Source of the DNA: Glycomyces artemisiae | Lineage (GTDB): Bacteria > Actinomycetota > Actinomycetes > Mycobacteriales > Micromonosporaceae | DNA length: 64,000 nucleotides | Assembly (NCBI RefSeq): GCF_003002955.1 | Contig: NZ_PVTJ01000001.1 | Location: forward strand, 248,001 to 312,000 | Reading direction: 5' to 3' | Shown: one piece after another, positions 18,236 to 26,658 of the stretch | How positions within the stretch are numbered: the stretch's first letter is position 1 | How the letters are laid out: every line of letters starts with the position of its first letter | The notes under the pieces: generated by a model | Told to the model about the DNA's origin: nothing | Database searches by the model: none | Seen by the model: only the letters and a program-made list of their open reading frames with translations | Position numbers and translations under genes: made by a program

Positions 18236-19219
18236 GTGTCACATGAGGGATCTAGGCTCGACCACATGCCTGATGACAACGAGATCCTGGTCAGCGCCGC
18301 CGACCTGCGGAAGAGCTACGGCGAGCACGAGGCCGTGCGCGGCGTGGACTTCGAGATCCGCCGCGGCGAGGCCTTCGGCTTCCTCGGCGCGAACGGGGCC
18401 GGCAAGTCCACCACCATGCGGATGATCGGCTGCGTCTCCCAACCCACCGGCGGCACCCTGGAGGTCTTCGGCCGCGACCCGCACACCGAAGGCGCCGCCA
18501 TCCGCGCCCGCCTCGGCGTCGTCCCCCAGGACAACACCCTCGACGACATGCTCACCGTCTTCGAGAACCTCGTGGTCTACGCCGGGTACTTCGGCATCAG
18601 AAAGAAGGCCGCCCGCGCGAAGGCCGAAGAGCTCCTCGACTTCGTGCAGCTCAGCGCCCGCGCCAAGGACCAGGTCTCCGACCTCTCCGGCGGCATGCAG
18701 CGCCGCCTCGCCATCGCCAGGTCCCTCATCAACGACCCCGAACTGGTCATCCTCGACGAGCCCACCACCGGCCTCGACCCGCAGGCCCGCCACCTCGTCT
18801 GGGAGCGCCTCTTCCAGCTCAAGCACCGCGGCGTCTCCATCCTCCTCACCACCCACTACATGGACGAGGCCGAGCAGCTCTGCGACCGCCTCGTCGTCAT
18901 GGACGAAGGCCGCATCATCGCCTCCGGCTCCCCCCGCGAGCTCATCGACACCCACGTCACCAAGGAGGTCGTGGAGCTGCGCTTCGGCACCGCCCACACC
19001 GCCGAGCTCGCCGCCCTCGCCCACACCCTCGACGGCGTCGGCGCCCAGATCGAGCCGCTGCCCGACAAGATCCTCGTCTACACCGACGACGCCGACGACA
19101 CGAACGCCGCCCTCGAAGCCCGCGACATCCACCCGTCGTCGGTCCTCGCCCGCCGCGCCACCCTCGAAGACGTCTTCCTGCGCCTCACCGGCCGCGCCCT
19201 CGTGGAGGACGAGGCGTGA
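18236..19219 (+). CDS. DrrA-type ABC exporter, ATP-binding subunit
   Basis: A 327-residue nucleotide-binding subunit of an ABC-2 exporter. Walker A GANGAGKST is at residues 51-59, the signature LSGGMQRR at about 154-161, Walker B LVILDEPTTGLD follows, and an LTTHYMDEAEQL switch region and a DrrA-like C-terminal extension (EDVFLRLTGRALVEDEA) are present. GTG at 18236 is preferred to ATG 18266 because AAGGAG lies seven bases upstream. Its stop overlaps the first permease start (GTGA). DrrAB-type systems export drugs, lipids or polyketides; the substrate here cannot be told. Confidence 0.93.
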   Translation: MSHEGSRLDHMPDDNEILVSAADLRKSYGEHEAVRGVDFEIRRGEAFGFLGANGAGKSTTMRMIGCVSQPTGGTLEVFGRDPHTEGAAIRARLGVVPQDNTLDDMLTVFENLVVYAGYFGIRKKAARAKAEELLDFVQLSARAKDQVSDLSGGMQRRLAIARSLINDPELVILDEPTTGLDPQARHLVWERLFQLKHRGVSILLTTHYMDEAEQLCDRLVVMDEGRIIASGSPRELIDTHVTKEVVELRFGTAHTAELAALAHTLDGVGAQIEPLPDKILVYTDDADDTNAALEARDIHPSSVLARRATLEDVFLRLTGRALVEDEA

Positions 19220-20040
19220 CCACCGCAACCGCCGCGACGGAAACGGCCGTCGACCGCGAGGCCCCCACCGCCCTCACCGGCGCCTGGCGCGCGTTCACGC
19301 TCCAGCTCGCCCTCTTCAAGCACGTCTGGCACGGCACCGTCTTCACCTCCGTGCTCCTGCCGATCCTCTACATGGTCTCGATCGGCATCGGCGTCGGCGC
19401 CTACATCGACCCCGCCTCCCTCGGCGGCCTCGACTACGCCGCGTTCATCGCCCCCGGCCTCATCTGCTCCGTCGCCGTCATGATGCTCGGCAACGACATG
19501 GTCTTCCCCGTCTTCGGCGGCTACGCCGACTGGGGCGGCGGCTACCTCGCCCAGCGGGCCACCCCGCTGCGCCCCGTGGACATCCTCAACGGCCACCTCG
19601 CCTACGCGGTCCTGTTCCGCCCCTTCACGAACTGCACGATCGTCGCGGTCGTCATGGCGTTCTTCGGCGTCTACACCTCCTGGTGGGCCGCGTTCGCCGT
19701 CATCGCCGCCGCGCTCGTCTCCGCCGCGATGGCCCCGTGGATGCACGCCTGGGCCTCGACGCTCAAGAACGACTCGAACCTGAACATGATCTTCCGGTTC
19801 GCCGTCATGCCGATCTCCCTGTTCTCCGGGGTGTTCTTCCCCGCCGACCAGATGCCGGCGTTCCTCCAGCCGCTCGTGTGGATCTCGCCCCTGTGGCACG
19901 GCACCGAGCTCGCCCGGGCCGCCACCGCCGACGTCGCGCCCGCACTGCCGCCCTACGCCCACATCGCCTACCTCGCGCTGCTCGCCGTGACGGGCTGGTT
20001 CGCCGCCCGCCGCGTCATCGAGCGACGCCTGAACTTCTAG
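19216..20040 (+). CDS. ABC-2 type exporter permease (DrrB-like), first copy
   Basis: A 274-residue six-span membrane protein. It starts with a polar N-terminus, then spans with VFTSVLLPILYMVSIGIGVGAYI and the conserved AFIAPGLICSVAVMMLGNDMVF motif, and ends in an FSGVFFPADQMPAFLQPLVWISPLWHGTEL segment typical of ABC-2 permeases. It overlaps the ATPase gene by four bases and lies nine bases ahead of a second permease, so the transporter is probably a heterodimer of two permeases with one ATPase. Confidence 0.92.
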   Translation: MTTATAATETAVDREAPTALTGAWRAFTLQLALFKHVWHGTVFTSVLLPILYMVSIGIGVGAYIDPASLGGLDYAAFIAPGLICSVAVMMLGNDMVFPVFGGYADWGGGYLAQRATPLRPVDILNGHLAYAVLFRPFTNCTIVAVVMAFFGVYTSWWAAFAVIAAALVSAAMAPWMHAWASTLKNDSNLNMIFRFAVMPISLFSGVFFPADQMPAFLQPLVWISPLWHGTELARAATADVAPALPPYAHIAYLALLAVTGWFAARRVIERRLNF

Positions 20041-20049
20041 GGAGCCCGC

Positions 20050-20847
20050 GTGTCCGTCATCGCCTACGGCGCCGCCCGCGCCGGCCTCCGCAACTCCGGG
20101 GCCCTGCTCAACCGCAACTGGGTCGCCATGCGCCGCGCCTGGATCCTCATCCTCTCCGGCGCCGTCGAATCGCTGCTGTTCCTGTTCGCCTTCGGATTCG
20201 GCGTCGGCGCCCTCGTCGGGGACATCACGCTCCCGAACGGCACCACCGTCTCCTACACCGCCTACGTGGCGCCCGCGATCCTCGCGAACGCCGCCATGAT
20301 GGGCGTCCTCGCCGAGACCTCCATCAACGTGTTCGCCAAGTTCAAGTGGATGAAGGTCTACGACGGCATCCTCAACACCCCGCTGCGCCCCTGGGACGTC
20401 GCCCTCGGCGAGGTCTGGTGGGCCCTCATCCGCGGCTTCACCTACATCGGCGCGTTCGTGGTCGTCATGGGGCTCTTCGGACTCCTCGACTCCTGGTGGG
20501 CGCTCCTGGCGATCCCCGCGTGCGTGTTCATCGCGCTCGCGTTCGCCGGGATCGGCCTCACCCTCGCCACGCTGTTCCGCGACTGGACCGACTTCGACTG
20601 GATGAACGCCGTCGTCTTCGCGATGTTCCTGTTCGGCGGCACCTTCACGCCCGTCGAGGCCTACCCGGCCTTCGCGCAGCCGATCGTCTACGTCATGCCG
20701 CTGTACCACGGCATCGAGCTCGTCCGCGGCATCAGCCTCGGCCAGCTCGGCCCGATGATGCTCGTCCACATCGCCTACCTCCTCGCGCTCGCGGTGGGCG
20801 GCATGTGGATCGCGCAGCGCCGACTTGCACGGGCTCTGTATAAGTAG
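20050..20847 (+). CDS. ABC-2 type exporter permease (DrrB/DrrC-like), second copy
   Basis: A 265-residue paralogue of the preceding permease: AWILILSGAVESLLFLFAFGFGVGALV, then YVAPAILANAAMMGVLAETS, and the matching FGGTFTPVEAYPAFAQPIVYVMPLYHGIELVRG segment. GTG at 20050 follows the upstream stop by nine bases. It completes an ATPase-permease-permease operon that ends at a hairpin 17 bases downstream. A role in exporting a hydrophobic compound is the family expectation. Confidence 0.92.
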   Translation: MSVIAYGAARAGLRNSGALLNRNWVAMRRAWILILSGAVESLLFLFAFGFGVGALVGDITLPNGTTVSYTAYVAPAILANAAMMGVLAETSINVFAKFKWMKVYDGILNTPLRPWDVALGEVWWALIRGFTYIGAFVVVMGLFGLLDSWWALLAIPACVFIALAFAGIGLTLATLFRDWTDFDWMNAVVFAMFLFGGTFTPVEAYPAFAQPIVYVMPLYHGIELVRGISLGQLGPMMLVHIAYLLALAVGGMWIAQRRLARALYK

Positions 20848-20864
20848 CAGTGGTCAAGCAGCAG

Positions 20865-20892
20865 GCCGCGTCCCCGTCCGCGGGGGCGCGGC
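20865..20892 (+). terminator. Terminator of the ABC exporter operon
   Basis: GCCGCGTCCCCG pairs with CGGGGGCGCGGC around a TCCG loop, 17 bases past the last permease stop. Confidence 0.7.
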
Positions 20893-20964
20893 TGACCCGT
20901 TTGTAAGAAAGTTTTCTTCATATGTGATCTTCACAACGGAGTAAATCTTCGGTACGTTCCCCTT

Positions 20965-21855
20965 ATGAGACACCGAAACCGACGAATCGCACTCCTCGTC
21001 GCGGCGCTCTTCACCGCGGTCGCCGCCTCCTTCGCGCCGACCCTGGTCTCGAACGCCGACGACTTCACGGCGCAGGCCGTCTCCCACAAGAGCCCGTTCA
21101 ACTGCAACAAGACGTTCTACGCGAACAACTGGTCGGGCGGGCACAACCCGAGCAACTCCATCGACTGGCAGACCTACGGGTCCGACGCCATCAACGGCGA
21201 GACCGTCCGGGCCACCGCCGCGGGCACCGCCTACTTCTACAACGAGGGCTCCACCAGCTACGGCCGGTGGGTCAAGGTCGTCCACTCCGACGGCACCCAG
21301 ACCCGCTACGCCCACCTCGCCACGCAGGTGAAGGCCCCCGGCTCCTCCATGTCCGTCTCGCAGGGCACCGTCATCGGCACCGTCGGCTCCACCGGCGGAT
21401 CCACCGCTCCCCATCTGCACTACGAGCAGCGGAACGCCAGCGGCTCGGTCGTCAGCCCCGTCGTCGAGGGCGTCTCGGTCCCCTTGGGCACCAAGAAGGC
21501 CGTCACCTCCTCCAACGGCTGCTCCGGCGGCAACCCGTACACCCCGGGCCAGGTCTGCGGCTCCGGCTACTCCCAGATCAACCAGCACGCTCTCGGCACG
21601 GTCGGCGCGGTCTTCCTGATGTACAACAGCTCCAACGGCTACAACTGCGTCGTGACCCTGAAGTACACCAGCGTCGGCACCGCCTCCGCGGTCTCCGCCA
21701 GCCTCCAGGTCGAAGGCGGCACCACCACCAAGGACTCCGGCAACTTCGCCTACTACGCAGGCCCGGTGAAGAAGTCCGCCCCCAACACCTGCGTCAAATG
21801 GGGCGGCTCCGTCGGCTCGACCACCTGGACGAGCGCCTGGAGCCATTGCGGCTGA
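20965..21855 (+). CDS. Secreted M23 (LytM-type) metallopeptidase
   Basis: A 296-residue exported cell-wall endopeptidase. A signal peptide (basic RHRNRR, hydrophobic core to about residue 30, cleavage near SNA-DD) is followed by the M23 domain with putative zinc ligands H60 and D67 (GGHNPSNSIDW) and the HLHYE motif with H150 and H152; H117 in RYAHL fits the catalytic position. The last 100 residues (from about 190) form a Cys-containing beta domain of unknown fold that may bind wall polymers. The promoter region is AT-rich, and a terminator follows. It stands alone. Confidence 0.9.
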   Translation: MRHRNRRIALLVAALFTAVAASFAPTLVSNADDFTAQAVSHKSPFNCNKTFYANNWSGGHNPSNSIDWQTYGSDAINGETVRATAAGTAYFYNEGSTSYGRWVKVVHSDGTQTRYAHLATQVKAPGSSMSVSQGTVIGTVGSTGGSTAPHLHYEQRNASGSVVSPVVEGVSVPLGTKKAVTSSNGCSGGNPYTPGQVCGSGYSQINQHALGTVGAVFLMYNSSNGYNCVVTLKYTSVGTASAVSASLQVEGGTTTKDSGNFAYYAGPVKKSAPNTCVKWGGSVGSTTWTSAWSHCG

Positions 21856-21902
21856 CCCGCCGCATCATGAAGCGCCCGCCCTGAGTTTGGCGCTTTGATC
21901 GT

Positions 21903-21922
21903 CCCCTCCCGAAAGGGAGGGG
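21903..21922 (+). terminator. Intrinsic terminator of the M23 gene
   Basis: CCCCTCCC and GGGAGGGG form an 8-bp stem with a GAAA tetraloop, followed by ATTTT. It is one of few canonical U-tailed terminators in the window. Confidence 0.9.
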
Positions 21923-22550
21923 ATTTTCGCTTCCCAACTGCTCGCTGCCGGCTTGCGGGTGGGGTGGGGGTTGGGGTTCGTGCGGGCGGCGACGAGAGGG
22001 TGGACGGTGGGCCGGGGTGGGGCGGGTTGCCTTGGGGCCGTGGGGGTCCGGGGGTGGAACGTGAGGATGTTCCCCGCGTGTGGGTGATGACAGTGGTGCC
22101 TGGTGCGAGGGATGATTGGGGTACGCACAGGGACAGGGAAATCGTACAGGTGTCGGGCGGTGCAAGCAGACTAAGCCAAGCCTCTGGCCGACCGGCAGAC
22201 CAGACGATCTCCGAGGCAGCGCCGCCGACGCAAGGTGTCGGGCCGACGGCAGATCTCATCCCCGGAGTGCTATCGGGACCCGCAGCAGTCAACCACCCCC
22301 CACTGGGGCATGGTGATCGGGCGGGGGACCCGGGGAAGGGATCACCTCGACCCCGGGCGGTGTCCGCTACGAGGCACACGACCGGAACACCAAGCGACCG
22401 ACAGGCCGAACCACACGCCGCACCAGGCGCGACATGCGCGTAGGGGCCGCGTCGCACCCGGCCGGGCATTCGAGGACCCGGCACCGCGACACCACCCCCA
22501 CACGCACAAACTCGCACCACTGCGGCCACGGCCCACCACCGCACCACCCC

Positions 22551-22665
22551 GACACGGGCGCGAGCCTGCCCACAGGGACACACTCTCCTGACACGGGCGA
22601 AGCCTGCCCGGACGGGCGCACTCTCCCGACGGGCAGCCAACACGCCCACCGGGACGCATCACCCC
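22551..22665. repeat. Tandem repeat of about 38-39 bases, three degenerate units
   Basis: Units begin at 22551, 22590 and 22628 and share GACACGGGCG-(N)-GCCTGCCC-(N)-GGG-CAC-CTCC. The first two are close copies, the third is diverged. The near-39-base period equals 13 codons, but neither strand gives a credible protein. Confidence 0.55.
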
Positions 22666-23007
22666 GCGGCGGGCGAGAGCACACGCCCGTCACGGGAGCA
22701 CCAACCCCGCCAGGCATCGAGTATGCCCACGGGAGCGAACACCCGCCGGGCGAGAGCATGGCGGGACCGGGAACCGGGGGACGAGGCCCCGGACCCCAGA
22801 ACTGATCCGATCCCGAAACAGGGACCGAGACCGGAGCCGGGGGGAAGGACAGGAGGACAGGAGGACAGGAGGGGCAAGGGAGACCACGGAAGCCGCACCG
22901 CCGAGGACCGGCACGACACCGGCACCGGCATCGAGGCCTGGCGCCCGCAGACAGAGGCCGGATGCCAGGAGGCCGGGAGGCCGCACCTGCGAAGGAGGTG
23001 ACACACC

Positions 23008-23418
23008 ATGCACACCACGACCACGCCACACCCGCTGCCGCACCCGCGCCCGCTGTCGGCGCCGCGCCCCCGCGAGCAGGCCAGCGCCACCGGGAGCCGA
23101 CCCCGCCCCGCCCCGGCAACGCACGCCGAACCGACCCCGCGCTCCGCCGTCGCTGATCGCCCGAACCCCGACCCGAACGCCGCCTCAACCCAGCCGCGCA
23201 CGCCCAACCAATCCCACGCACCACCGGCACCCGAACCCTCCCCGCCCCGGCGACGCACCCCGAATCGAGCCCGTCCATCCCCGTCGCTGGTTGGCCGAAC
23301 CTCAACTCCGTCGTCGCCCCAGCCCGGCCACGCCCCCCGGACCAATCCCGCGCTTCTCCGTCGCCGCCTGCCCGAACCCCAACCCCATCACCGCCCTAGC
23401 CCGGACAACACCACCTAG
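23008..23418 (+). CDS. Doubtful Pro/Arg/Thr-rich peptide with a strong ribosome site (136 aa)
   Basis: An ATG is preceded at ideal distance by AAGGAGGTG (22992-23000), one of the strongest Shine-Dalgarno matches in the window. The encoded product is low-complexity (Pro, Arg, Thr, Ala, Ser), has no domain, membrane span or cysteine, and its frame runs through the 90-base repeats. The ribosome site argues for translation, the composition against a folded protein. It may be chance in a G/A-rich stretch. Confidence 0.25.
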   Translation: MHTTTTPHPLPHPRPLSAPRPREQASATGSRPRPAPATHAEPTPRSAVADRPNPDPNAASTQPRTPNQSHAPPAPEPSPPRRRTPNRARPSPSLVGRTSTPSSPQPGHAPRTNPALLRRRLPEPQPHHRPSPDNTT

Positions 23419-23571
23419 ACACCACTCATGCGGCTCTGGGCGGCTTCAGCCATGTGCGGGCGGGGCACGTCGCGCACCGGCGGGGCGCGTTTTAGGGCCG
23501 AGCTGCCTTCCGACGCCTCGGGCCCCCGTGATTCGCTATGAGGCAAACCGGACCGGCATCTTGGAGTTGAC

Positions 23572-24447
23572 GTGAGAACCCTCCTGCGACTGTGCATCGT
23601 CGTCGCGTTGGCCTGCGCGCCCGCCTTCGCCCCTTCGGCCGCTTTCGCCGCCGGGGGGCCGCAGGTGCTCGTCTTGACGACCGGGGCCGAGGCCGAGGAC
23701 GTGGCGGACTACGCGGTCGAGCGCCTCCAGATGGAGGCCCGCCGCTGGAACTTCACCCTCACCGAGGGCGGGCCCGCCGACCTGGAAGACCTCGGCGACG
23801 TCGACGTGGTCGTCTTCGTCAACACCGGGGTCGACATCCTCGACCAGGCGCAGGAGGCGTCGCTCCAGTCGTTCGTCACGCGCGGGGGCGGGTTCGTCGC
23901 CACGAACTCGGCCGCGCTCAGCGAGCCGGACTGGAACTTCTACGGCGAGATGATCGGCGCCACCGCGCTCGCGCCGCCGCAGGACCCGCCCACCGAGCAG
24001 GACGTCTCGTTCAACTCCGGCTCCCCGATCACCGACGGCCTCGACGAGGAGCTGACGCTCAACGAGCGCTGGTACTTCTTCGATCCCGAACCGGTGCAAC
24101 CGGAGTCGACGATCCTCGCGCAGCTCGGCTCCGGCGACCCGGTCGCCTGGAGCTCCGAGTCGCACCACGCCTTCTACGCCTCCCCGGGCGGCGAGGGCAA
24201 GACCTGGGGCGACCGCGACTTCCTCCAGCTGATCCGCCAGGCCATCTGGTGGGCCGCGGGCGAGGAGGGCGTGCTGCTCCAGAACTCCGACGACGCGGCC
24301 CCCGAATGGCCCTACACGTGGACGTTCGCGTTCTTCGTCATCGCGGTCGCCGGCGGCGGCTCGATCGCCGTGTGGCGCCTCGACAAGGACGAGACGCGGC
24401 GCGAGGCCGAAGCCGAGGCGGACAAGAGCGTGGGCGCGGGCATCTAA
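23572..24447 (+). CDS. Secreted ThuA-like (glutamine amidotransferase-fold) protein with C-terminal anchor
   Basis: A signal peptide (LRLCIVVALACAPAFAPSAAFA) is followed by a ThuA/GATase1-like domain from about residue 30 to 235: VLVLTTGAEAEDVADYAVERL, VVVFVNTGVDILDQAQEASLQSFVTRGGGFVATNSAA and a late WWAAGEEG motif. Near the C-terminus a membrane span (TFAFFVIAVAGGGSIAVW, about 255-272) and a charged tail anchor it. ThuA proteins act in sugar metabolism or surface carbohydrate binding; the role here is unclear. GTG at 23572 is the start. It ends at a strong terminator and has no operon partner. Confidence 0.8.
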   Translation: MRTLLRLCIVVALACAPAFAPSAAFAAGGPQVLVLTTGAEAEDVADYAVERLQMEARRWNFTLTEGGPADLEDLGDVDVVVFVNTGVDILDQAQEASLQSFVTRGGGFVATNSAALSEPDWNFYGEMIGATALAPPQDPPTEQDVSFNSGSPITDGLDEELTLNERWYFFDPEPVQPESTILAQLGSGDPVAWSSESHHAFYASPGGEGKTWGDRDFLQLIRQAIWWAAGEEGVLLQNSDDAAPEWPYTWTFAFFVIAVAGGGSIAVWRLDKDETRREAEAEADKSVGAGI

Positions 24448-24459
24448 GCACTGCAAGCA

Positions 24460-24489
24460 AAAAGGGCGGACCTCTCGGTCCGCCCTTTT
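24460..24489 (+). terminator. Terminator after the ThuA-like gene
   Basis: AAAAGGGCGGACC and GGTCCGCCCTTTT form a perfect 13-bp stem with a TCTC loop, with A and T ends suited to termination in both directions. Confidence 0.9.
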
Positions 24490-24626
24490 CTCGTCCCCGC
24501 GACTGTGCTTTTGCACGACGGTGCCGGACCGCTCGGAGCAAGAAGTTCCCACGACCCGCTCACACCCCCGGAGCGCCCATACGGCCCAGGTGGCCGAGCC
24601 GCGCCCGGCACCGCGCGGATCGGAGT

Positions 24627-25244
24627 CTACAACCGCCCGGTCACAAGGGTCCGCACATTCGCGACGCCGTTCTCGAAGGGCAGGTCCTCGTCCTCGGGCT
24701 CCTCTACGGGCCCGCCCGAGCGCTGCTTGATCGAGACCTCTTCGAGCGGGATCGCGAGCAGCGCCGACATCGCGTTCTCCTTCTCGCTGGCCTCGCGGGA
24801 CCGCTCGGAGCGGCCCTCCGCGAACCGGTCGATCAGGGCCTTGAACGTGCTCCAGCGCACGTCCTCGTCCTCCACCAGCCGGGCCTCGGCGTGCACCACG
24901 ACGCTCCGGTAGTTCATCGAGTGGTGGAACCAGCTCTTGGAGAAGACGAGCCCGTCGACCACGGTGGCGCTCACCGTGACCGGGAACGGCCCGCGCGCGC
25001 CCAGTCCCATGCTCCCGCCGGTGGAGCCGTGGACGTACAGCGTGTCGCCAACGCGCACATGGAACGTCGGCAGGATGCGGGGCGCACCGTCGGGGCCGAC
25101 GAACGCGAGGTCGCAGAACAGCGCCTCGTCGAGGACCCGGTAGGACTCGGCCTTCTCGTAGGTGACCCGCTCGCGCGAGCGCTTCGGCGTCGTCCGCTCG
25201 GTCTGCTCGAACCGGCCGCTGGAGGGGCATTCGAGGGTGGACAT
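24627..25244 (-). CDS. Pyridoxamine 5'-phosphate oxidase-like flavoprotein
   Basis: A 205-residue protein with a PNPOx-like split beta-barrel: an EALFCDLAFVGPDGAPRILPTFHVRVGDTLYVHGSTGG stretch (in pieces of strand-turn-strand, about residues 40-78) and FSKSWFHHSMNYRSVVVHAEARLVEDEDV (about 101-128), both hallmarks of this FMN/F420-binding superfamily (COG3467). True PdxH activity is not implied. It is divergent from a MocR-type regulator gene 48 bases away, a common arrangement in which the regulator senses PLP, so it may act in B6 or related redox metabolism. The ATG at 25244 gives the family-like N-terminus. Confidence 0.88.
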   Translation of the reverse strand: MSTLECPSSGRFEQTERTTPKRSRERVTYEKAESYRVLDEALFCDLAFVGPDGAPRILPTFHVRVGDTLYVHGSTGGSMGLGARGPFPVTVSATVVDGLVFSKSWFHHSMNYRSVVVHAEARLVEDEDVRWSTFKALIDRFAEGRSERSREASEKENAMSALLAIPLEEVSIKQRSGGPVEEPEDEDLPFENGVANVRTLVTGRL

Positions 25245-25268
25245 CGAGGGGGGCTCCCATCGTAACAT

Positions 25269-25312
25269 ATGTACTGATACAATACTGAAGTTATGTCGGT
25301 ACAGTATCAGAT
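25269..25312. promoter_or_regulatory. MocR operator and leaderless promoter
   Basis: CTGATAC (25274-25280) and GTATCAG (25304-25310) are inverted half-sites, with further ACTG/CAGT elements between them, covering the regulator's own start codon at 25293. TACAAT at 25278-25283 is a good -10 box ten bases before that ATG, so the transcript probably begins at or near the start codon. Confidence 0.55.
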
Positions 25313-26603
25313 CACCGGTGCCGCGGCAACCGAGATCGCCGCCAGCGTCGAGGCCGGCGTGCGCTCCGGCGAGCTCGCGCCCGGCCGCACCCTGCCCCCC
25401 GTCCGCAAGCTCGCCGCCGACCTCGGCGTCGCGCCCGGCACCGTCGCGTCCGCCTACCGGCGGCTGCGCGAGCGCGGCGTGGTCGAGACCGGCGGCCGCG
25501 CGGGCACCTTCGTGCGCCAGCGGTCCGCGTTCACGCCCGTCGGCACGCTCACCGTGCCCGCCGGTGTCCGCGACCTCGTCTCCGGCGAGCCCGACCCCGC
25601 GCTCCTGCCCGACCTGAGCCTTCTGCGGGACAAGGTCGAGATCAGCGGCGGCAACTACCGCGACGGCGGCCCCTGCCCCGACCTGCTCGACCTCGCCCGC
25701 GAGCGCTTCGCCGCCGACGGCGTCCGCGGCGAGCTCACCGTCACCTCCGGCGCCCTCGACGCGTTCGAGCGCGGCCTCGCCGCCCGGCTCGAACCCGGCG
25801 ACACGATCGCGATCGAGGAGCCCACCTGGGCCAGCGGCCGCGACCTGCTCCTGGCGGCCGGATACCAGGTCGCGCCGATCGCCATCGACGGCGAGGGCCC
25901 GCTGCCGGATCAGCTCGACGCGGCGCTCGCCTCCGGCGCCCGCGCGTTCATCCTCACGTCGAGGGGCCAGAACCCCACGGGCGCAACGGTCTCCGCCGAA
26001 CGCGCGCGGCGGCTCCGCGAGGTGATCGCCCGCCATCCGGGCGTCTTCGTCATCGAGGACGACCACTGGGCCGAGCTGTCGCAGACGCCGCTGCACTTCG
26101 TCGCCGACGCCGCCGACCTGTGGATGTTCGTGCGCTCGGTCTCCAAGCCCTACGGGCCCGACCTGCGCACCGCCCTCGTCGCCGCCGACGCCGACACCAA
26201 GGCCCGCATCCAGGGCCGCATGGCCCTCGGCCACGGCTGGGTCTCCCGGCTGCTCCAGCACTTCGTCATCGCCGCGTGGACCGACGACGGCGTCGCGGAG
26301 ACGATCCGCCGCGCCGGCCGCGTCTACGTCGAGCGCCAGACGGCCCTGCGGGAGGCCCTCGCCGCCCGCGGCATCGCGACGTGGGGGACCTCCGGCCTGA
26401 ACCTGTGGGTGCCCGTCGCCGACGAGACGGCCGCGGTCGTCGCGCTGCGCGACGCCGGGTACGCCGTCGCCCCCGGCCGCGGCTTCTCCTTCCACGGCGA
26501 CCAGGGCATCCGGATCAGCACCTCCCGGCTCGACCCCGAAGCCGCCCCCGCGGTCGCCGACGCGATCGCCTATGCCTCCGGTCCGGCGACGCCGCCGATC
26601 TGA
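25293..26603 (+). CDS. MocR-family transcriptional regulator (GntR HTH plus aminotransferase domain)
   Basis: A 436-residue regulator. A winged-helix GntR domain occupies residues 1-75 (LAPGRTLPPVRKLAADLGVAPGTVASAYRRLRERGVVE in two adjacent motifs). A fold-type I aminotransferase domain follows, with NPTG (227-230), the acidic FVIEDDHWAEL and the PLP-anchoring lysine K285 in SVSKPYGPDLR. Such proteins use PLP as effector and often autoregulate divergent genes; here a split palindrome spans its start. It likely controls the PNPOx-like gene and itself. The MFS gene 55 bases downstream may belong to the same unit. Confidence 0.93.
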   Translation: MSVQYQITGAAATEIAASVEAGVRSGELAPGRTLPPVRKLAADLGVAPGTVASAYRRLRERGVVETGGRAGTFVRQRSAFTPVGTLTVPAGVRDLVSGEPDPALLPDLSLLRDKVEISGGNYRDGGPCPDLLDLARERFAADGVRGELTVTSGALDAFERGLAARLEPGDTIAIEEPTWASGRDLLLAAGYQVAPIAIDGEGPLPDQLDAALASGARAFILTSRGQNPTGATVSAERARRLREVIARHPGVFVIEDDHWAELSQTPLHFVADAADLWMFVRSVSKPYGPDLRTALVAADADTKARIQGRMALGHGWVSRLLQHFVIAAWTDDGVAETIRRAGRVYVERQTALREALAARGIATWGTSGLNLWVPVADETAAVVALRDAGYAVAPGRGFSFHGDQGIRISTSRLDPEAAPAVADAIAYASGPATPPI

Positions 26604-26658
26604 CCGGGACCCGGGCCGACCTCAGCGGCCCGGTCTACAACTCCAGAAAGGACACCCC

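Larger units (their letters stand above)
21956..23420. repeat. Gene-poor interval with degenerate repeats in both orientations
   Basis: Between the M23 terminator and the ThuA-like gene no frame shows convincing protein sequence. A unit with core GGGTTGGGGTTCG-GC-GGCGGCGACG reads on the plus strand near 21968-22030; on the minus strand three diverged copies of about 90 bases occur at roughly 23104-23190, 23244-23320 and 23330-23410. A second, unrelated tandem repeat lies at 22551-22665, and a short AGGACAGG tandem occurs near 22850-22875. No tRNA, rRNA or known riboswitch consensus was recognised. Confidence 0.55.

Noticed and set aside
22125-22360. Possible structured RNA (riboswitch, RNase P or 6C-like)
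   Set aside because: I looked for c-di-AMP, cobalamin, RNase P and 6C consensus elements and found none that fits; only a C6 run near 22290 stands out.
22551-22665. CRISPR array
   Set aside because: The units are adjacent and diverged, with no unique spacers and no cas genes.
21753-23305. Several Pro/Arg/Gly/Cys-rich frames on both strands between the M23 and ThuA-like genes
   Set aside because: No domain, no conserved-looking segment and poor ribosome sites, except 23008, which is kept as doubtful.
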